Shown here: positions 34,980 through 43,041 of the stretch, in pieces
Layout of the letters: every line of letters starts with the position of its first letter
How positions within the stretch are numbered: the stretch's first letter is position 1
Source: Thioploca ingrica
Lineage (GTDB): Bacteria; Pseudomonadota; Gammaproteobacteria; Beggiatoales; Beggiatoaceae
Direction of reading: 5' to 3'
Assembly (NCBI GenBank): GCA_000828835.1
Contig: AP014633.1
Span: forward strand, 1,984,001 to 2,048,000
Length of the DNA: 64,000 nucleotides
Program-made: the position numbers and the translations under genes
Notes under the pieces: generated by a model
The model's input: only the letters and a program-made list of their open reading frames with translations
Told to the model about the DNA's origin: nothing
The model's database searches: none

Positions 34980-35144
34980 AGTTATTAGTTTAGCAAATTT
35001 TTCTCCACCTTACTTAAGGATGAGAGAAAGAAATGCTTTGAAAAATGAGGGTTAGGGGGAATCTCAAATCATTCACCACCAAAAAAGTAGCGATACTTCA
35101 CTTTCTTCGATATCATTTCGGCTTCTTTTAAATTTCAAAGGCAA

Positions 35145-36680
35145 ATGATAGCGATGAAAAGTAGGATTAAAACGGATTTGCTGAGTTGGTTAGGTTTTAT
35201 TTGCCGTTCCAGCGGCATTTTACTCTGCTGGGTAGGACTCAGTTTCTCTTCAGCACAAGCGGCTACTGACTGTACGCAAGTTACTCAAATTTCTCAAGCG
35301 GAATGTGAAACGTTAGTGGCGTTATATAAAAGTACGAATGGGCCTAATTGGTGGGATAGCCCAAGTAATAACTGGAATATCACTAATGAACCGTGTCAGT
35401 GGCAAGGAGTTTTTTGTGGGGATGGGCATGTTACTCAGATTGATAGAAGATGGCAAAACCTAGTTGGTATTCTTCCAGATTTAAATAAGTTGACTTTTTT
35501 GCAATCTCTCAATTTAACCAATGAACCTTATTCTCATAAGAACTTAACTGGACCACTACCTAACTTAAGTGCTTTAACTAAGTTAACATTTCTTGCATTA
35601 GATAATAACCAATTCATCGGTACCCTCAATATTTTGTTTTTTCCAAGTAGCTTGCAATCACTTAATCTAAACTCAAATCGGTTAGAAGGTTCTATTCCTA
35701 ATTTTAGAGAAAGACTCCCAAACTTAGTATCTATTGATTTAGGTGACTTTAATGGAAGTAATTCAGGAAGTAATTCTTTAACCGGGCCTATTGATGCTTC
35801 GTATTTTCCAATTAGCTTGCAATCACTTGTTCTATCGAATAATCCTCTCAAACAATCCTTACCTAATTTTAGTAGCTTAATCAATTTAACTAAGCTCCAT
35901 TTAAGTCGTACCCAATTAACCGGATCAATTAACCTATCGTTTTTTCCAAGTTCACTACAATCACTTGATTTAAGTAGCAATCAATTAGAAGGGAAAATTC
36001 CGAATTTTAGTAAGCTTAACAACTTAACTGAACTTAGTTTAGGGGGTAATATTTTACTTAGAGGCCCTATTAATGCTTTGTTATTTCCTCAGAGTTTACG
36101 ATATCTAACTCTATCTGGAGTTCCATTAAATCAACCCATTCCCAATTTAAGCAATTTAATTAATTTAAATGACCTTCTTTTAGATGGTACACAGTTAACC
36201 GGAACTATTAATTCAGCATACTTTCCACCGACTTTGAGTTGGCTTAACTTAAATGAAAACCAACTGTCAGGTTCTCTTCCTGATTTTAGTAGACTTATTT
36301 ATCTAGAAAGACTTGAGTTATATAATAATCAACTAACTGGTTCTATCAATGCTGCACATTTTCCAACTAGTTTAGATGATCTTGAATTGAGCAACAACCA
36401 ATTCACTGGTACCATTCCAAATTTGAATAACCTTAGTCATTTGATATATCTTAGTCTATCTGTTAATCAGTTTACTGGCCTTATTCCAATTTTTCCAACT
36501 AGCTTAAATTCTCTTGGCTTATTTAAAAATCACCTTAGTGGCAATATTCCACTTTCTTTGATTAATCTGACTAACTTAAATAATCTTGATATTGGTTACA
36601 ACCACCTCAACACCACCACAACCCCCGAGATCCACGCCTTCCTAGAAGCCCCGGCAACAAAGATCCTGATTGGGCACTAA
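35145..36680 (+). CDS. Leucine-rich-repeat surface protein, N-terminal part (frameshifted)
   Basis: 511 residues. A start at 35154 is equally possible. An N-terminal hydrophobic signal (about 17-41, ending SSAQAA) is followed by the plant-type LRR cap C-x-x-LVALYKSTNGPNWW...PCQWQGVFC. About 14 leucine-rich repeats follow, with 'LSNNQFTGTIPNLNNLSHL' spacing typical of the plant-receptor/LRR_4 class. The frame stops at 36680, but the usual LRR ending (GNKDPDW) continues in another frame after a C-run at 36649-36652. Gene and next frame are thus one protein of about 1640 residues split by a one-base shift. It is likely exported and surface-bound. Confidence 0.85.
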   Translation: MIAMKSRIKTDLLSWLGFICRSSGILLCWVGLSFSSAQAATDCTQVTQISQAECETLVALYKSTNGPNWWDSPSNNWNITNEPCQWQGVFCGDGHVTQIDRRWQNLVGILPDLNKLTFLQSLNLTNEPYSHKNLTGPLPNLSALTKLTFLALDNNQFIGTLNILFFPSSLQSLNLNSNRLEGSIPNFRERLPNLVSIDLGDFNGSNSGSNSLTGPIDASYFPISLQSLVLSNNPLKQSLPNFSSLINLTKLHLSRTQLTGSINLSFFPSSLQSLDLSSNQLEGKIPNFSKLNNLTELSLGGNILLRGPINALLFPQSLRYLTLSGVPLNQPIPNLSNLINLNDLLLDGTQLTGTINSAYFPPTLSWLNLNENQLSGSLPDFSRLIYLERLELYNNQLTGSINAAHFPTSLDDLELSNNQFTGTIPNLNNLSHLIYLSLSVNQFTGLIPIFPTSLNSLGLFKNHLSGNIPLSLINLTNLNNLDIGYNHLNTTTTPEIHAFLEAPATKILIGH

Positions 36681-37081
36681 CCCAAACTTTCTCCCTCCTC
36701 ACTTGCCCACAAGGCGGTAGTTTTAGCATCAAACCGGATCCTCAAAAACTCAACTTTGGTACTGAACTCGTTGGCCAAACCGCCATCCTCAACCTCAGCA
36801 CCCGTGCTCAAGATTGTGGCGATTTCAAACTCAAAGGCATTCAATTTGTTGGCGATTCCAAAAACGAGTTTGCTCTCCAAAGCGATCCCCAACAGAATTG
36901 CTACGATAGCAATGAAAATGGACATCACTACAATGCTTGTCAATTCACCATCGCTTTTAGCCCTCAAAGCGCCGGTGCTAAAACGGATATTTCGCTCCAA
37001 TTTGTATTTGAACCCGCCCTCGATACCACGCCTCTCCCTATTCAAGCCAATGCCGTTGGTTCCGGTGCCCCAGTCATCAAA

Positions 37082-40000
37082 GTGACTCCCACAGAACACG
37101 CTTTTGGCGAAACCAATTTAGGCTCGGCTCTCAATCCCCAAGTGTTCACCTTGACCAATGCCGGCAATATCAGTTTAAAATCACCGACTTTTGAACTGAC
37201 TGGTGCTAATCCGCTGGAATTCACTTTTGCGGGTTGGGGCTGTAACTACAAAAACGTTCTTTTGCCCAACGAACAAGAATCGTGTGAGCTGATGGCGCAA
37301 TTCATTCCTATCACTCCTGGCGACAAACAAGCGGATCTCACTATCCAATCGGCTAACGCGCCGGCGCTCAAAGTGCCGCTAACGGGAACCGCTAAAATCC
37401 CCGAATCCTGTGCCAATGTCACCACCGAATCCGTCAACAGTGGTGATTGGAATGATCCCGCCACTTGGAGTGCTAACGCCATTCCCCGCGAATTTGACAA
37501 TGTCCGTATTAACGCTAATCACACCATTCGCGGTGCCAATTTCGCTACGGTCAATGCGTTATGTATTGCCGATAACGGTGTGTTAGAAAGTCCAGATAAT
37601 CAAGGAACTTCGCTGATTCTGCACGCAACGAGTTACTTAGAAAATAAAGGCATCATTCGCGGTCAAAACGGTGCTGATCAACTCGCTACGGCAACGACTT
37701 GTAATGGTGACTACTGGTCGACCATTGGCACGCCGGATTGTGCTCAACCCGGTGCTAGCTTGATCCTATCCGTGGGACATAACTCAGAAAATTTACTGAA
37801 CAATGAAGGTGTTATCATCGCCGGTCGCGGTGGTAGTGGCCAATTACATCACGCTTATGGTGGCAACGTTAGCTTGTTAGGTAATGTGATCGTTAACCAC
37901 GTCACGGATACCGGTTGCGGCATCATCAAAGCCGGTGACGGCAGTCTCGCGACACCCGCTAGCGCCGCCGAACGTCCTGGCGTACCGGCCAGATGTCTCG
38001 ACTTACTCAACCAACTCACCAACGCGGCTAATGACAGTGATACCGCCGCGCCAGCCAATAATGGTCGTGCTGGCAAAGGTGGTGATTTAACCCTGTGGGC
38101 CGATTCCGGTTTATACAGCCAGGGGCCGGTACAAGTTCTCGCCGGCAACGGTGGCAATTGTACCGCAGCTCAAACGCAAGGCGGCAATGGCGGTCGCTTG
38201 CGCTTCAATGCTCGCCAACGAGTCGATCTCAGCGGCGGCTATTTTGCAGCGGGACGCGGGAGCACCAACTGCCCACAAAATGGTAATTCCGGTGCGGTTG
38301 GTATCGAACCCAGCGTGATTTCACTGGCTGGCGCGGGTACCCGAATTGAAGGCGGCGATATCACCATTTTTGGCGGTGACGATTGGGTACTCGACTTGAG
38401 TCATTTAGACGCCGCTGCAATTCAAGCCGATGGCGACATCACCCTAGCCGTGGGCAAAAACGGTATCATTGATTTGCGCGGTAATTCTGCCACTATCCTA
38501 AAAGCCGGTGGTCAAGTTAAGCTGTTTTCTGATGAAGTGTTGTTAGATGGTAATGTCAATCTCAAACAAGTGATCCAGGCTAAAAATATCGTGGTGGGTC
38601 CCAATAAAATTCTCTACGACGTGTCCTTCCTTGGAGCAAGTAAATTCGCTGCACAACCGGGAAGCGGGTTAACCATTCCGCTCACCTTGGCTAACAATGG
38701 CCCAACGGTGGATACCTACACGCTCACCCTGACCAATCCTCAAGGATGGATGATCAGTGAATTCCCTGCAACACTGGAAGTCAAAGAATTAAGTACTTAT
38801 GAATTACCGCTGCAAGTGACCTTACCGGAAACACGTGGCGCGAGTAATTCCATCACCGTTACCGCTACTTCGCAAGCTGATCCCACGGTTACCGCGACGG
38901 CGAATATTCTGGTGACGGTAGCGATGGAAGCGGCTGTCGTTAATCCAGAACCGGAACCGGTGATGATTGATCCAGAACAACCCGTAACGGTTAACCCAGA
39001 ATTGGTGACTTTATCCCCAACTGTCATCGTTCCCATGCCCACCAGCAACCCGTGTCCGGACAGCGGCACTATCAACTGGCTGTGTGACAACCGTGAACGC
39101 ACGCTCACCAACGCCACCGTTGCCGAAAATGCCAGTATCGCTGGGGGTTACCTCGCGGGTGAAATTGACAATCAAGGGTTAATTTCTCAAGTCACCATTC
39201 AACCCGAAACCACGCTCACCGGCGGACGTTTGACCGGCACGATTATTAATCAAGGCACTTTGGCCAACTTCAATTTCGTTGGTGCACGCGTGGTTGGTGG
39301 CACGTTAGCCGGTCAGATTATCAACACCAGCCAAATTGAAGGCTATTTTCAAGATGTTCACTTAGCCGCTGATACCCAGATCACCGGCGGCCAACTCGCT
39401 GGTCAAATCAGCGGCGAGGTACAAACGCCTGCGGTACTCAAACAATTAGCCATTAAGCCCGGCAGTCATTTGGAACACTTGATTATTGGCGATGCAGTGA
39501 CCTTTGCCGCCGACGTGACTTTCGGGGAAGGGGTGCAATTTCAAGATCCGAGTCAAGATCCGCGCTTGATTTCGTCACCGACAGAAGAACCAACCCCACC
39601 GGCAACGGTTATTTGTGACTCTGAATTGCCCGCACTCGGAGTGACGGCGACGAATTCCAAAGGCAAAGCCGTTGAAACGACTGCGCAAGCCGCTGGCGGT
39701 GCGGCCGTTAATAGCGGTTCATTTGAGCCAACGGTTTCCGTTCAGTTAACCGATACCGTGGAAGTCCGTGGCACGCTCTGCGTGGAGGCATCACAAGTGG
39801 GACTGGCGGCAGAAATCGTGGTGTACGCCCATTATCAGCCGATGGATTCAACGCAAGTTTCCGCTCATTACATGTTGGATAGTGAGGGTCAAGTACAACT
39901 GTGGGATGGGGAATGGGAGCATTTAGTCGCGCTGAAGTCAACGATTCTGGAATCGAAGCAGTCAGTCACGTTGTATCAGGGCGTTTTTCCGGTCACCGGC

Positions 40001-40087
40001 GAAGTGGCGTTATCGTTTGGTTATCGGTTAGCTGATGGAACGATGATCGCTAATGCGAAGACGATTGTGGTGAAGATTGCACCTTAA
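37082..40087 (+). CDS. C-terminal part of the giant LRR surface protein (frameshifted)
   Basis: The frame is open from 36653, without ATG/GTG/TTG before the GTG at 37082, which shows it is the continuation of the LRR gene. Read from 36653 it includes GNKDPDWA, then two choice-of-anchor/ASH-like units ('INFGTELVGQ'-type and FGETNLGSALNPQVFTL), a CxxVTTESVNSGDWNDPATW stretch, and a long Gly/Asn-rich beta-helix (about 150-480 of 1001). A NEW3-like domain (QPGSGLTIPLTLANNGP...) and a cysteine-poor C-terminus ending in beta strands follow. Surface display or adhesion is likely. It is followed by a strong hairpin terminator. Confidence 0.75.
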   Translation: MTPTEHAFGETNLGSALNPQVFTLTNAGNISLKSPTFELTGANPLEFTFAGWGCNYKNVLLPNEQESCELMAQFIPITPGDKQADLTIQSANAPALKVPLTGTAKIPESCANVTTESVNSGDWNDPATWSANAIPREFDNVRINANHTIRGANFATVNALCIADNGVLESPDNQGTSLILHATSYLENKGIIRGQNGADQLATATTCNGDYWSTIGTPDCAQPGASLILSVGHNSENLLNNEGVIIAGRGGSGQLHHAYGGNVSLLGNVIVNHVTDTGCGIIKAGDGSLATPASAAERPGVPARCLDLLNQLTNAANDSDTAAPANNGRAGKGGDLTLWADSGLYSQGPVQVLAGNGGNCTAAQTQGGNGGRLRFNARQRVDLSGGYFAAGRGSTNCPQNGNSGAVGIEPSVISLAGAGTRIEGGDITIFGGDDWVLDLSHLDAAAIQADGDITLAVGKNGIIDLRGNSATILKAGGQVKLFSDEVLLDGNVNLKQVIQAKNIVVGPNKILYDVSFLGASKFAAQPGSGLTIPLTLANNGPTVDTYTLTLTNPQGWMISEFPATLEVKELSTYELPLQVTLPETRGASNSITVTATSQADPTVTATANILVTVAMEAAVVNPEPEPVMIDPEQPVTVNPELVTLSPTVIVPMPTSNPCPDSGTINWLCDNRERTLTNATVAENASIAGGYLAGEIDNQGLISQVTIQPETTLTGGRLTGTIINQGTLANFNFVGARVVGGTLAGQIINTSQIEGYFQDVHLAADTQITGGQLAGQISGEVQTPAVLKQLAIKPGSHLEHLIIGDAVTFAADVTFGEGVQFQDPSQDPRLISSPTEEPTPPATVICDSELPALGVTATNSKGKAVETTAQAAGGAAVNSGSFEPTVSVQLTDTVEVRGTLCVEASQVGLAAEIVVYAHYQPMDSTQVSAHYMLDSEGQVQLWDGEWEHLVALKSTILESKQSVTLYQGVFPVTGEVALSFGYRLADGTMIANAKTIVVKIAP

Positions 40088-40099
40088 AATCCCCCCTCA

Positions 40100-40127
40100 C
40101 CCCCTTTTTCAAAGGGGGGAATTTTTA
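40100..40127 (+). terminator. Rho-independent terminator after the LRR surface protein
   Basis: The stem CCCCCTTT-TTC-AAAGGGGG(G) (40100-40119) is followed by AATTTTT. It lies 13 bp after the stop at 40087. A similar CCCCCTT hairpin family recurs at 30307 and 42948. Confidence 0.8.
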
Positions 40128-40241
40128 GTGATGCGGGCATATCACCTGAATTGGTCGAACGCGCGCAGCAATATCCAATCAATTTGTCTTATTTCAAGTT
40201 TTTCTTATATCTCCAAAAAAAGAGGCAGTTTTTATTAATTG

Positions 40242-41051
40242 TTATAATCGATGTAAAATTAATTCTAATACCAGCTTACTGCCAAAATAGGCGAGCATTA
40301 GTACAAAAAAACCACTTAAACTCCAACGGATTGCCGTTTTACCCCGCCAACCAAATCGCCAATGTCCCCATAATAATATGGCAAAAACACACCATGCAAT
40401 GATGGATAACACGGTTTTATGAACGAGGTGTTGCGCAAATATATTTTCTAAGAAGAATAACCCACTGATTAGACTGATACTCAATAATCCAAATCCCACT
40501 GCAATCATTTGAAATAGCAATTTTTCCATAATTTGGAGCGGGGGAAATAGCATCTGAAATACCCAACCGGGGTGGCGGTGGTGCAACTGGTAATCTTGAA
40601 TCGCTAAAAGAATCGCTTGTAAAGCTGAAATAGCGAGTAAGCTATAAGCTAAAACTGAGAAAAAGATATGAATTTTGACGCCAATCGGTTCATCAGTGGG
40701 TAAAATGCGTTCGGTATAAAAATGATTTTCTAAGCCGATAGTGAGAGCAGCGATGGGAAATAAAACAATTACTAAATTCTCTACTGGATCACGTAGTAAA
40801 GTAAATAACAGCAACAATGCAATGACCCAAGTAATCAAGGAAGCGGCATTGAAAAAACCCAAATTAACACCCATTGGAGTAACCAGATTTTGATACAATA
40901 CAAGCGCATGTAAGCTAACTGCTAGTGAACTCAACAGCAACAAAGTGGGTTTAGGCGATGATACGGTGTTACTTTGGGTTTGATATAACCGTGAAAAGGT
41001 AGCCGCTATATAAAAAAGAATAGCGGATAAACTAAGTGCGAATAGCTTCAC
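40242..41051 (-). CDS. Cytochrome c assembly (CcsA/YpjD-type) inner-membrane protein
   Basis: 269 residues with eight predicted helices. The core of the CcmC/CcsA family is present as HIFFSVLAYSLLAISALQAILLAIQDYQL and as the C-terminal LVHKTVLSIIAWCVFAILLWGHWRFGWRGKTAIRW, with the periplasmic WGHWRFGWRG near the haem-handling motif. Such proteins (E. coli YpjD) resemble haem transporters for cytochrome c maturation, which suits a cell rich in c-type cytochromes. It is monocistronic, with a short TAACTGA array 16 bp upstream. Whether it handles haem itself is not proved. Confidence 0.8.
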   Translation of the reverse strand: MKLFALSLSAILFYIAATFSRLYQTQSNTVSSPKPTLLLLSSLAVSLHALVLYQNLVTPMGVNLGFFNAASLITWVIALLLLFTLLRDPVENLVIVLFPIAALTIGLENHFYTERILPTDEPIGVKIHIFFSVLAYSLLAISALQAILLAIQDYQLHHRHPGWVFQMLFPPLQIMEKLLFQMIAVGFGLLSISLISGLFFLENIFAQHLVHKTVLSIIAWCVFAILLWGHWRFGWRGKTAIRWSLSGFFVLMLAYFGSKLVLELILHRL

Positions 41052-41388
41052 AATGGTATTTCCTATAACAGTTATCAGTTATCAGTGAACAATATTTCGC
41101 TAACAATGATAACTGATAATTATCTCGTTTTATTTTGATTTTTAGCTTGTTTTACCGCAATTTTTTGTAATATTTGCAAAGAAGAAGTAGGGCTAGATGT
41201 ACCTCAATGCCATTAAGTTAAGCCATAACTTCCCCCCCCATTTAACAAAGAAGAATTGAATAATTTTACGGTAATTCAAATTTTTACGCTAATTTAAATA
41301 GGGTGCGTTACGGCTATTGCTTAACGCACCTTTCTTCGAAGAAATCCGTGATAACAAAGGGCGAATATTGTAAGTAAAGAATGGTTTC
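41052..41388. other. 337-bp intergenic region
   Basis: This holds the TAACTGA units, a single MITE arm TGCCATTAAGTTAAG (41208-41222) followed by a C-run, and a GTGCGTTA / TAACGCAC inverted repeat (about 41312-41329). No gene is seen. Confidence 0.5.
41068..41088 (-). repeat. Short TAACTGA array upstream of the ypjD-like gene
   Basis: Three in-phase heptamers (ACAGTTA, TCAGTTA, TCAGTGA on the plus strand) read TAACTGA on the gene's coding strand. Another TAACTGA at 41110-41116 is reversed. Confidence 0.6.
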
Positions 41389-41706
41389 TTAAAAAAATCT
41401 GGGGCCAAACATCGGTGGCCTAATCATCAGCGGCGGCATACTCATCATAGCAGGAATACCAGCCATTGGTGCACTGTTCATGGTTGGCGGTACCAAACCA
41501 CACATCAATGGAGGCATTCTTCTTTGCATTCTCTCTGGAAAACTTAATACACTGCCACCTAGAAAATTTCCACATTCTAGCGGTAAAAACTGACCATTAA
41601 ATAATCTCATACAACATTCTTCTTGAGAGGCAGCATACACCGTTAAGCTACCCAATGAACAGAGGAAAAAAAAACTGGTTGAAAGTAAAACTTGACGTAA
41701 CAACAT
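41389..41706 (-). CDS. Small secreted Met/Pro-rich protein
   Basis: 105 residues. A Sec signal peptide (MLLRQVLLSTSFFFLCSLGSLTVYA, cut ~25) precedes a cysteine-containing segment (EECCMRLFNGQFLPLECGNF). The methionine- and proline-rich tail (about 60-105) has roughly ten Met, for example AGIPAMMSMPP. Met-rich periplasmic stretches can bind Cu(I), but no CopC-type motif is visible, so this is only a possibility. A single gene with no neighbour on its strand within 300 bp upstream. Confidence 0.6.
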   Translation of the reverse strand: MLLRQVLLSTSFFFLCSLGSLTVYAASQEECCMRLFNGQFLPLECGNFLGGSVLSFPERMQRRMPPLMCGLVPPTMNSAPMAGIPAMMSMPPLMIRPPMFGPRFF

Positions 41707-41951
41707 AGTGTTCTATTCCTTTCCGCTTGCTGTTGAAAGAGTATCATCCTAATTTACAGTCTGCTATAAAATCGATATTCTCGGAAAACAGACCGATTAA
41801 TAACTATAATCGAAACCAAATTGGTTTTAAAGCGCTTCTTAAACCGTAATTGATATTTCATTAAATGCACCCAACTGCAACTCCCTTTTTATCCTTAATA
41901 AAGGGAATTTTTCCTTAACTTCTCTGACTGCAAATTAAAAATAACAATAAC
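41707..41951. other. Intergenic region upstream of the SHOCT gene
   Basis: Together with the promoter that follows, this makes a 317-bp gap. It is very A+T-rich and contains an AACCAAATTGGTTTTAAAGC stretch with a CCAAATTGG partial palindrome (about 41815-41825) and a CCCTTTTTATCCTTAATAAAGGG stem (about 41882-41906). No gene is seen. Confidence 0.4.
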
Positions 41952-42002
41952 TTGTTACAATTTTTTATTCGGCTATAATTTTCAATCCAATTTTAAATTG
42001 GA
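41952..42002 (+). promoter_or_regulatory. Sigma-70 promoter with a 17-bp palindromic operator-like site
   Basis: The -35 TTGTTA (41952-41957), a 16-bp spacer and a perfect -10 TATAAT (41974-41979) predict a start near 41986. A perfect palindrome TCCAATTTTAAATTGGA (41986-42002) begins there. A repressor binding it would block transcription of the SHOCT gene 22 bp downstream. The regulator is not identified. Confidence 0.6.
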
Positions 42003-42023
42003 CCACACTTAGGAGAAGTCATC

Positions 42024-42887
42024 ATGTCACAACAAAATTCACAGTGGCAACAAAAATTGACTGAATTAACTCAAAAATACCAATTGAGTGAACATGCTAT
42101 TATGGTTTTGTGGCAAGCTCTAATTAAAGGTAATGGTAAGATGGCTCAATTTAATCACCCGGAATTAGGTGGTGTTGGGCAGTGGTTACCTGGCGGCCTC
42201 ACTATGATTAGTGATATGTCTAATTCTTATCTTAAAATGGTTATTGATAACTTATGTGGTGAATTATCAATCTTAATTAAAGAGGATTATTTTAACCCCA
42301 TTAATCAGGGAAGTAGACAGCAGCAGCAACAAAGCCAGGGTAATATCGACAGTAGCGAAGCAGTTAAAGCTCATCCATTTAATTATGATCCTTGGTGGCC
42401 AATTGAGTTTGGTGCGCCTACTCTTTCTGGAAGTCAAAATGGTCTACTTTACGCCTACTTTGCTCATAAACAACGACTTGTTTTAGAGAAACAGGGAGAA
42501 ATTTTCGTTTATAATACCCTCCATCACCAGATTAGCGGCGTTTCTCAACAACAAAGTTCATCCGGTCAGTTGCTTGTTTTTGCTAGCCCAGATGGCACAT
42601 TCACTGTAGCAGATTTACCGCTGATTTCTTCTTTTACTCGCCCGGTTCATGAACCCTCAGTAAAAGAAAGTAACCAACACACAGACATTATTGCTAAAGC
42701 TGAAAAAATCAAAGAAATGTTACCTCGCGCTGCCCTCAAAATTGAACCTCTAACTAAACCAGCGGATGAATCTCAGCAACCGGATATTTTTAGTACCATC
42801 AAAAAATTAGCCGAATTAAAGGATCAAGGTATCATTTCAGAGCAGGAATTTGAAGCTAAAAAAACTGAGTTACTGAGTCGATTGTGA
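42024..42887 (+). CDS. Cytoplasmic protein with C-terminal SHOCT domain
   Basis: 287 residues, preceded by a good AGGAG site. The C-terminal 33 residues, 'IFSTIKKLAELKDQGIISEQEFEAKKTELLSRL', are a SHOCT (short C-terminal) oligomerisation motif. The N-terminal ~85 residues form a helical unit with 'HAIMVLWQALIKGNGKMAQFNHPELGGVGQW'. A Gln-rich linker (QQQQQSQG) joins it to a middle domain. There is no signal peptide. SHOCT proteins often assemble with membrane or polymer partners; the exact role is unknown. A palindromic site at its promoter suggests a dedicated regulator. Confidence 0.75.
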   Translation: MSQQNSQWQQKLTELTQKYQLSEHAIMVLWQALIKGNGKMAQFNHPELGGVGQWLPGGLTMISDMSNSYLKMVIDNLCGELSILIKEDYFNPINQGSRQQQQQSQGNIDSSEAVKAHPFNYDPWWPIEFGAPTLSGSQNGLLYAYFAHKQRLVLEKQGEIFVYNTLHHQISGVSQQQSSSGQLLVFASPDGTFTVADLPLISSFTRPVHEPSVKESNQHTDIIAKAEKIKEMLPRAALKIEPLTKPADESQQPDIFSTIKKLAELKDQGIISEQEFEAKKTELLSRL

Positions 42888-42947
42888 GGGAGATAAGAAA
42901 TTAGAAGGAACGAGAGGGGAATTTCGGGAAATCAACCTTTAGGAAAT

Positions 42948-42970
42948 CCCCCCCTTGTCAAAAGGGGGAA
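42948..42970. terminator. Hairpin between convergent genes
   Basis: A CCCCCTT-GTCAA-AAGGGGG stem (42950-42968) lies 61 bp after the SHOCT gene and 70 bp before the end of the M16 peptidase gene. It lacks a U-run on the plus strand. It belongs to the same CCCCCTT hairpin family as 30307 and 40100. Confidence 0.5.
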
Positions 42971-43041
42971 CTGAAGAAAAAATGTTAGGTGCGTAACCTA
43001 AGTTAATCATTTTGCATTCAAGTTTAAGCTCTAAAAGTGAG

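Noticed and set aside
36677-37099. 140-codon minus-strand frame
   Set aside because: It lies opposite the coding continuation of the LRR protein (open from 36653), has no domain and no ribosome site.
40151-40402. 83-codon plus-strand frame
   Set aside because: Mostly antisense to the cytochrome assembly gene at 40242-41051; no domain.
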